Assembly (NCBI GenBank): GCA_026645635.1
Contig: JAPKMV010000238.1
Span: forward strand, 1 to 5,988
Reading direction: 5' to 3'
DNA from: Caldilineaceae bacterium
Lineage (GTDB): Bacteria; Chloroflexota; Anaerolineae; Caldilineales; Caldilineaceae
Length of the DNA stretch: 5,988 nt
Part shown: positions 1-5,988 of the stretch, piece by piece
How positions within the stretch are numbered: position 1 is the stretch's first letter
How the letters are laid out: the number at the start of each line of letters is the position of its first letter
Position numbers and translations under genes: made by a program
Notes under the pieces: generated by a model
What the model saw: only the letters and a program-made list of their open reading frames with translations
Database searches by the model: none
What the model was told of the DNA's origin: nothing

Positions 1-7
1 CACGTTT

Positions 8-32
8 GAGATTGGAGATTGGAGATTAGAGA

Positions 33-35
<3 letters not shown>
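8..35. repeat. GAGATTG heptamer tandem array at ppk1 3' end
   Basis: Four 7-bp units in exact register: GAGATTG (8-14), GAGATTG (15-21), GAGATTA (22-28) and GAGATCA (29-35). The last, diverged unit contains the complement of the ppk1 TGA stop codon, so the array runs right into the end of the gene. It is a short tandemly repeated element. It has no strong hairpin, so I do not call it a terminator. It shares its 7-bp period and its position just past a stop codon with the arrays at 2813-2840 and 4289-4322, although the unit sequences differ. Confidence 0.75.
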
Positions 36-2209
<2,174 letters not shown>

Positions 2210-2213
<4 letters not shown>

Positions 2214-2785
2214 GACGACGGCAGCCCTTTCCTGCGAAAACAGGTCACGACGTGGTCGTTCACCATCCCGCACGCCTGTATATACGCATAGCAGATCGTC
2301 GGCCCGACGAAAGTGAAGCCGCGCTTTTTCAAATCCTTGCTCATGGCTTCGGCCTGGGGCGTCTGCGCCGGCAGCTCGGCCAGGCTCTGAAAGTGGTTGA
2401 CGACGGGAGCGCCGCCCACAAAACGCCAGATGTACGCATCGAAACTCCCGAACTCCGCCTGGACGCGCAGAAACGCCTGCGCGTTCTGGATGAAAGCGCG
2501 CACCTTGAGACGGTTGCGCACGATGCCTGGATTGGCGAGGAGTTCCGCCACCTTCGCCTCGTCGTAGCCCGCCACCTTGACCGGGTCGAAGTCGTCGAAC
2601 GCAGCCCGGTAATTCTCCCGCTTGCGCAGGATCGTGATCCAGCTCAACCCTGCCTGCGCCCCCTCCAGACAGATCATCTCGAAGTGGCGCCGGTCATCGT
2701 GCACCGGCGTTCCCCATTCCTCATCGTGATAACGCCGATAAAGCGGGTCATCCCCAGCCCACGCGCAACGCACCAGTTCGTCCAT
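2210..2785 (-). CDS. tag: DNA-3-methyladenine glycosylase I (Tag)
   Basis: Base-excision repair enzyme that removes 3-methyladenine from alkylated DNA, leaving an abasic site; cytosolic, helix-hairpin-helix superfamily. From the chosen start it is 191 aa, close to E. coli Tag (187 aa), and aligns along its whole length: RCAW near the N-terminus, YHDEEWG, FEMICLEGAQAGLSWITIL, RENYRAAFDDFDP, LKKRGFTFVGPTICYAYIQACGMVNDH. The structural zinc ligands are all present: Cys7, His20, His178 and Cys182, with the same spacing as E. coli Cys4, His17, His175 and Cys179. Base-pocket residues Tyr19, Glu41 and Trp49 match E. coli Tyr16, Glu38 and Trp46. I choose the ATG at 2785 because GGAGGTGG lies just upstream (2789-2796) and because it puts RCxW where the family has it; an in-frame ATG at 2806 would add seven residues and is less likely. 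The stop overlaps the ppk1 start by 4 bp, suggesting translational coupling. Confidence 0.97.
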
Positions 2786-2788
2786 TAA

Positions 2789-2796
2789 CCACCTCC
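2789..2796 (-). promoter_or_regulatory. Shine-Dalgarno site of tag
   Basis: The minus strand reads GGAGGTGG here, with only the TTA triplet between it and the ATG at 2785. It is the best ribosome binding site in the window and decides the tag start in favour of 2785 over the ATG at 2806. Confidence 0.75.
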
Positions 2797-2812
2797 GCCA
2801 TCCCATTCATAC

Positions 2813-2840
2813 TCGCCCCTCGCAATTCGCCCCTCGCCCC
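2813..2840. repeat. TCGCCCC heptamer tandem array in dipeptidase-tag gap
   Basis: Four units in exact 7-bp register: TCGCCCC (2813-2819), TCGCAAT (2820-2826), TCGCCCC (2827-2833) and TCGCCCC (2834-2840). It starts two bases beyond the dipeptidase TAG stop (2843-2845) and fills half of the 57-bp gap before tag. On the transcribed strand the unit is GGGGCGA. With so small a gap and no clear promoter or terminator, read-through from the dipeptidase gene into tag-ppk1 is plausible. Confidence 0.75.
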
Positions 2841-2842
2841 AC

Positions 2843-4213
2843 CTACCGCAGCTCGTCGAAAAACGCGATCACCGTCTCGATCCCCCGGTAGAAATTGGGC
2901 AGATGAAACTTCTCATTGGGCGCGTGGAGATTGTCGTCGCCCAGCCCAAAGCCCATGAAGATGATGGGGATGCCCAGCGTCTGCTGAATCACCGCGGCCA
3001 CCGGGATGGAGCCGCCCTCCCGCGTGAAGACCGGCTTCGCGCCGAAGACCCGGGCATAGGCGCGCGCCGCGGCCTGCATCGCCGGATCGTCGATGGGCGA
3101 CAAGAAGGCCGGCCCGCTGTGATACTCGCGCAGCGCAACGCGCACCGTCGGCGGCGCGATGGCCTGGAGATAGGCGGCGATGGCCGCGCCGATGCGCGCC
3201 GGGTTCTGGTCGGGCACGAGCCGGCAGCTCAGCTTGGCGCGCGCCTCGCCTGGGATCACCGTCTTGAAGCCCTCGCCGGTGAAGCCGCCCCACATGCCGT
3301 TGATCTCCAGCGTCGGCCGCGCGCCGATGCGCTCGACGATGGTGTAGCCGGCTTCGCCCCACGCCGCGGGCGCGCCGCTCTCGTGGAGCAACTCGGCCTC
3401 GCCGTAGGGCACCTGCGCCAGCGCCGCGCGTTCCGCCGCAGCAAGCGGCCGCACGTCGTCGTAGAAGCCAGGCACGGCCACGCTGCCGTCCGGGTTGTGC
3501 AGCGCGGCCAGCAGCTCGGCCAGCGCCTGGTTGGCGTTGTGGATGGCGCCGCCGAAGGAGCCGCTGTGGAGGTCGTGCGCGGCGCCGGTGACAGTCACTT
3601 CGCCCGACCACATGCCGCGCAGCCCATAAAGGATCGACGGCTGCGTGGGCGAGAGCATGTGCGTGTCGGAGATGACGCACACATCCGCGGCCAGTTTGTC
3701 GGGATGGGCCGGCACGTAGGCGTTGATGGTCGCGCCGCCGAATTCCTCCTCGCCCTCGGCGATAAACTTCACGTTCACCGGCAGCTTGCCCGTCGTCGCC
3801 AGCAGCGCCTCCAGCGCAGCTACATGCACGTAGGTCTGCCCCTTGTCATCGGCCGCGCCGCGGGCGAAGAGATCATCCCCGCGCACGGTTGGCTCAAACG
3901 GCGGCGTGGTCCACTTCTCCGGCGGGTCCACCGGCTGCACGTCGAAATGGCCGTAGATCAGCACCGTCGGGCGATCCGGCCCGGCGTGGAGCCAATCGGC
4001 GTAGACCAGCGGGTGGATGGGGCTGTCGATGACCTCGACATGCTCCAGGCCGATGCGCGTCAGTTCGGCGGCGAGCCATGCGGCCGCGGCGCGCACGTCC
4101 TGCTTGTGCGCGGGCAGCGCGCTGATGCTGGGGATGCGCAGCCACTCGACCAGCCGCGCCAGTTGCGCGGCGCGGGCAGCAGCCAGGAATGATGTTGTAG
4201 CAGATTCAGTCAT
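2843..4213 (-). CDS. M20-family metallodipeptidase (carnosinase-like)
   Basis: Di-zinc (or manganese) hydrolase of peptidase family M20, most like the cytosolic dipeptidase/CNDP group, which cleaves dipeptides and some short peptides. The protein is 456 aa, a normal length. Catalytic residues by motif: His89 and Asp91 in GHFDVQP, bridging Asp122 in GAADDKG, general base Glu156 and metal ligand Glu157 in EGEEEFGG, Asp183 in ISDTHM, and C-terminal His430 in NLHAPNEKF. The inserted dimerisation domain contains DLHSGSFGG; its His216 corresponds to the histidine that reaches the partner subunit's active site in carnosinases. TREGGSIPV (about 398-406) is the substrate-side loop of the group. No signal peptide, so it should act in the cytosol. 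The ATG at 4213 begins the protein; an in-frame TTG at 4264 would add 17 residues reading through probable untranslated leader. Its Shine-Dalgarno is weak. The exact substrate cannot be read from sequence: related M20 enzymes include acylases and carboxypeptidases, but the motif set fits a dipeptidase best. Confidence 0.93.
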   Translation of the reverse strand: MTESATTSFLAAARAAQLARLVEWLRIPSISALPAHKQDVRAAAAWLAAELTRIGLEHVEVIDSPIHPLVYADWLHAGPDRPTVLIYGHFDVQPVDPPEKWTTPPFEPTVRGDDLFARGAADDKGQTYVHVAALEALLATTGKLPVNVKFIAEGEEEFGGATINAYVPAHPDKLAADVCVISDTHMLSPTQPSILYGLRGMWSGEVTVTGAAHDLHSGSFGGAIHNANQALAELLAALHNPDGSVAVPGFYDDVRPLAAAERAALAQVPYGEAELLHESGAPAAWGEAGYTIVERIGARPTLEINGMWGGFTGEGFKTVIPGEARAKLSCRLVPDQNPARIGAAIAAYLQAIAPPTVRVALREYHSGPAFLSPIDDPAMQAAARAYARVFGAKPVFTREGGSIPVAAVIQQTLGIPIIFMGFGLGDDNLHAPNEKFHLPNFYRGIETVIAFFDELR

Positions 4214-4262
4214 GTGATTCGCTCGTTTTCTCGCTTCTGAGTGGTGACTTCTCAATACTCCC

Positions 4263-4287
4263 AAAGGGCACAGTATGTCGCGCCCCT
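4263..4287 (-). repeat. Imperfect intergenic palindrome (hairpin)
   Basis: On the minus strand GGGCGCG (4285-4279) and TGTGCCC (4272-4266) can pair as a 7-bp stem with two G-U pairs around the six-base loop ACATAC. The stem pairs better as RNA from the minus strand than from the plus strand. No run of T follows, so it does not look like a classical intrinsic terminator. Its GTAGGGGCGCG...GTGCCC form resembles dispersed palindromic repeats I associate with Chloroflexota and cyanobacterial genomes; with one copy in view that is inference. Confidence 0.45.
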
Positions 4288-4298
4288 ACAATTGACAA
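4270..4298 (-). promoter_or_regulatory. Possible promoter for the dipeptidase gene
   Basis: On the minus strand TTGTCA (4298-4293, five of six to TTGACA) is followed after 17 bases by TACTGT (4275-4270, three of six to TATAAT, with the key TA...T). This would give a leader of about 50 bases before the ATG at 4213. The -35 hexamer is supplied by the heptamer array itself, which offers several TTGTCA/TTGACA copies at 7-bp steps. The -10 match is poor, so this is a suggestion only. Confidence 0.25.
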
Positions 4299-4322
4299 TT
4301 GACAATTGACAATTGTCAATTG
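4289..4322. repeat. CAATTGA heptamer tandem array
   Basis: Nearly five units in exact 7-bp register: CAATTGA three times (4289-4309), CAATTGT (4310-4316) and CAATTG (4317-4322). It starts one base past the TAG stop (4324-4326) of the unknown membrane protein gene. Each unit contains the palindrome CAATTG, and the change from A to T at the seventh position makes 4303-4322 a perfect 20-bp palindrome. It is far more AT-rich than the surrounding DNA. Confidence 0.9.
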
Positions 4323-4323
4323 C

Positions 4324-5898
4324 CTACGGCGCATACTCCGCCTCGGTCGGCTCCACGAGGTTGTCCGCCTGCACGGCGCTGTCCAGAACGCGCCCCTCTT
4401 CATCAAACTGCGCAATGCGCACGATGCCCTTGCGGTCGAGCACCAGCAGCGTGCGTTCGCTGGTGGGCGCGTCCTGGTCGGCATTGCGAAACACGGAGAC
4501 CAGGTTGAGGTGATAGGTGCGGTGACAGCGCACCCGCACCACGCGTTCGCCGTCCAACATCAACTTCTCCTGGCGCGGATCGTCCATCTTGCGCAGGAAC
4601 GGGCGGATGTCATAGCGCATGATATCGTTGATGGCGTTGCCGCCCAAGTCGTGTTCGCGGATGTAACGGAATGCGGCGCCGTTGAGCATGACATCTTTGG
4701 TGTAGAGAATCACCGTTTCCTGTTGGCTGGGCAGGTCGAGCAGGCCGTCGCCCCCCGCGTCGCGCACGGCTCTCACCGCTTCAGGCACCTGGCGCAGATC
4801 GACATAGGTCATCTTTTCCCGCACATAGCCCAGCGTGCGCTGTTCATCTTGGGTCTGGATCACCGTGCGGTAGTCGTAGAGGCGGCGGCTGAGAAAACTG
4901 GCCGACATGGCGCGCCCCTGCTCCTTGATGCGATCCTTGAACATATAGGCAACCACCAGCGCCACAAAGACCGGCAGCGTAAACTGGCCATAGATCGACT
5001 GGGCGAAAAAGGCGACCACGGTGGCGAAGACCATCGACACGCCCGCGGCAATCGAAAAGAGCACCTGCTCCCAGGTCGTACCCTCGCGGCGCACGTTGGT
5101 GGGCAGCCAGAGGACACTGGAGGTGAACTTCTTGAGCGCAGAGACGCGCAGCAGGTAGTCATCTTGCGACTGTTTGGTCAGCACTGACGGATAGCGCTGT
5201 TCCTGGCGGTGCGCAATTTCGCTGCGGATCTTGGTGGCGAGGCGTTCCCGCCAGAGGTCGCGCAGCTCGGACGGCAGCCACAAACTCGCCTGTTCGTGGT
5301 GTTTCAGCAGCGCTTCTTCCACGAGCAGACTCATCGACTCATCGGTCAGCCGATAGGTGCGCTGCAGCGTCGGCCCGGCGTGCGCCCGGTTCAGCGCGAT
5401 GCCGAGGAAGCGATAGCGGTCGATGATCGCGCCTGCATCGTCCAGCAGTGCGTTCGCCACCCCCAGGTAGATCGTTGCGCGTGCGGCCGGGTTGGGCGGT
5501 GCGGGCCGATTCATCGGGGATGCGGCTTCCTGGAGTGCGCTCTTGAGAATGGCGCGCAGAAAGCGGAAGCTGTCCCGCAGCCGCTGCTCCAGCGCGCTGC
5601 TCAGGCCGGCCGGATGGGTCGCCAACACCTTCTCACTGTCACACAGCGGCGAGTTCGCCTCGTCGAGCAGTTGGCGCAGCGTCAACTGCGGCGTCTTCAT
5701 GCGCACATAGTGTTGAATGTCCCGGTAAAAATCGCTGCGCCCGTAGGTCACGGCGTTGATGCCCAGGGATTGCGGCGCAAAGATATAGGTGTCGATCCGG
5801 TAGCGCGTCTTGCGACCGCCGACAAGCGGATAGCCGAGCTTCATCTCAAGCTGATAATGATCATGCACGGCAACGCGCCGCAGGATGGACTGGTCCAC
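4324..5898 (-). CDS. Two-pass membrane protein of unknown function
   Basis: I do not recognise a named family. From the chosen start it is 524 aa: a soluble, mostly charged and helical N-terminal part (1-278), a hydrophobic hairpin, and a soluble C-terminal part of about 200 residues. The two membrane segments are roughly 279-301 and 306-320, joined by a very short loop (IYGQ). Arg-rich sequence before the first (NVRRE) and Lys/Arg-rich sequence after the second (FKDRIKEQGR) suggest both soluble parts face the cytoplasm. Near the N-terminus YRIDTYIFAPQSLGIN (33-48) looks like a conserved core; the C-terminus has strand-rich stretches such as RTLLVLDRKGIVRIAQF. No signal peptide, nucleotide-binding loop or metal motif is evident. 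Start choice: GTG at 5898 has GAGGG (5911-5907) eight bases upstream; the ATG at 5940 (538 aa) and TTG at 5976 (550 aa) would add codons with markedly lower third-position GC. No frameshift. The reading frame is convincingly coding; the role is unknown. Confidence 0.85.
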   Translation of the reverse strand: MDQSILRRVAVHDHYQLEMKLGYPLVGGRKTRYRIDTYIFAPQSLGINAVTYGRSDFYRDIQHYVRMKTPQLTLRQLLDEANSPLCDSEKVLATHPAGLSSALEQRLRDSFRFLRAILKSALQEAASPMNRPAPPNPAARATIYLGVANALLDDAGAIIDRYRFLGIALNRAHAGPTLQRTYRLTDESMSLLVEEALLKHHEQASLWLPSELRDLWRERLATKIRSEIAHRQEQRYPSVLTKQSQDDYLLRVSALKKFTSSVLWLPTNVRREGTTWEQVLFSIAAGVSMVFATVVAFFAQSIYGQFTLPVFVALVVAYMFKDRIKEQGRAMSASFLSRRLYDYRTVIQTQDEQRTLGYVREKMTYVDLRQVPEAVRAVRDAGGDGLLDLPSQQETVILYTKDVMLNGAAFRYIREHDLGGNAINDIMRYDIRPFLRKMDDPRQEKLMLDGERVVRVRCHRTYHLNLVSVFRNADQDAPTSERTLLVLDRKGIVRIAQFDEEGRVLDSAVQADNLVEPTEAEYAP

Positions 5899-5988
5899 GC
5901 TTTTCGCCCTCGGTGATGATGGACGTTCATTATCGCGCATTTGCCCCGCAACAAAAATCGCGCAACCGGTTGACAAAGCGCCCCCTGT
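5899..5988 (-). promoter_or_regulatory. Upstream region of the membrane protein gene
   Basis: The 90 bases before the GTG at 5898 are richer in A/T than the genes. They hold a -10-like GATAAT (minus strand, 5934-5929) about 30 bases before the start, without a good -35 at the right distance, and a perfect 10-bp palindrome CAACCGGTTG (5963-5972) that could be an operator half or whole site. The window ends here, so the rest of any control region is not visible. A promoter is expected in or just beyond this region but I cannot place it firmly. Confidence 0.3.

Noticed and set aside
2214..2273. Longer ppk1 start at the GTG at 2273
   Set aside because: It would place 20 extra residues wholly inside tag, is a GTG, and ignores the ATGA junction with a ribosome-site-like sequence before the ATG at 2213.
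2903..4192. Plus-strand open frame of 429 codons opposite the dipeptidase
   Set aside because: Antisense shadow of a gene with every catalytic residue present; the translation is Arg/His/Gly-rich low-quality sequence with no domain.
4214..4264. Longer dipeptidase start at the TTG at 4264
   Set aside because: TTG start, basic and His-rich extra 17 residues unlike the family N-terminus, and the segment lies in the probable untranslated leader.
4263..4287. Intrinsic terminator after the membrane protein gene
   Set aside because: A hairpin is possible but it is followed by CTTTGGG rather than a T run, so I list it only as a palindrome.
4206..4484. Minus-strand 92-codon frame crossing the CAATTGA array
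   Set aside because: It overlaps the 3' end of the membrane protein gene in another frame and translates the repeat into a periodic peptide; no motif and no ribosome site seen.
4306..5187. Plus-strand open frame of 293 codons opposite the membrane protein gene
   Set aside because: Starts inside the CAATTG array and reads antisense. The minus-strand frame spans the whole region, has clear membrane segments and a ribosome site, and better fits coding composition.

Overview
The window is a compact, GC-rich, fully coding-dense bacterial stretch. All four genes I can support lie on the minus strand, so transcription runs from right to left. Read in that direction they are: a two-pass membrane protein of unknown function (5898 to 4324), an M20-family metallodipeptidase (4213 to 2843), DNA-3-methyladenine glycosylase I, tag (2785 to 2210), and polyphosphate kinase 1, ppk1 (2213 to 33). 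The three recognised enzymes keep all the catalytic and metal-binding residues I could locate, and none shows a frameshift or truncation.

The host is probably an environmental, GC-rich bacterium. I lean weakly towards Chloroflexota (Caldilinea/Roseiflexus-like), because short heptamer repeats such as CAATTGA and a GGGGCG...CGCCCC-type palindrome between genes are, from memory, common there and in cyanobacteria. This is inference from style, not a taxonomic marker. There is no sign of a phage, IS element, CRISPR array, tRNA or rRNA.

Layout: 1-32 is the 3' flank of ppk1 and carries a GAGATTG heptamer array. 33-2213 is ppk1. 2210-2785 is tag, overlapping ppk1 by the 4-bp ATGA junction, so the two are probably translated from one message. 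2786-2842 is a 57-bp gap with a TCGCCCC heptamer array. 2843-4213 is the dipeptidase. 4214-4323 is a 110-bp gap with a CAATTGA heptamer array, a hairpin-forming palindrome and a possible promoter. 4324-5898 is the unknown membrane protein. 5899-5988 is its upstream region, with a 10-bp perfect palindrome.

I do not see an obviously new multi-gene system. The most distinctive signal is that each of the three intergenic junctions holds a different tandem repeat with the same 7-bp period, each beginning within 0 to 3 bases of a stop codon. The second is the unrecognised membrane protein. The tag-ppk1 coupling is a smaller point: it suggests that alkylation repair and polyphosphate synthesis are co-expressed, but no functional link is shown by the sequence.
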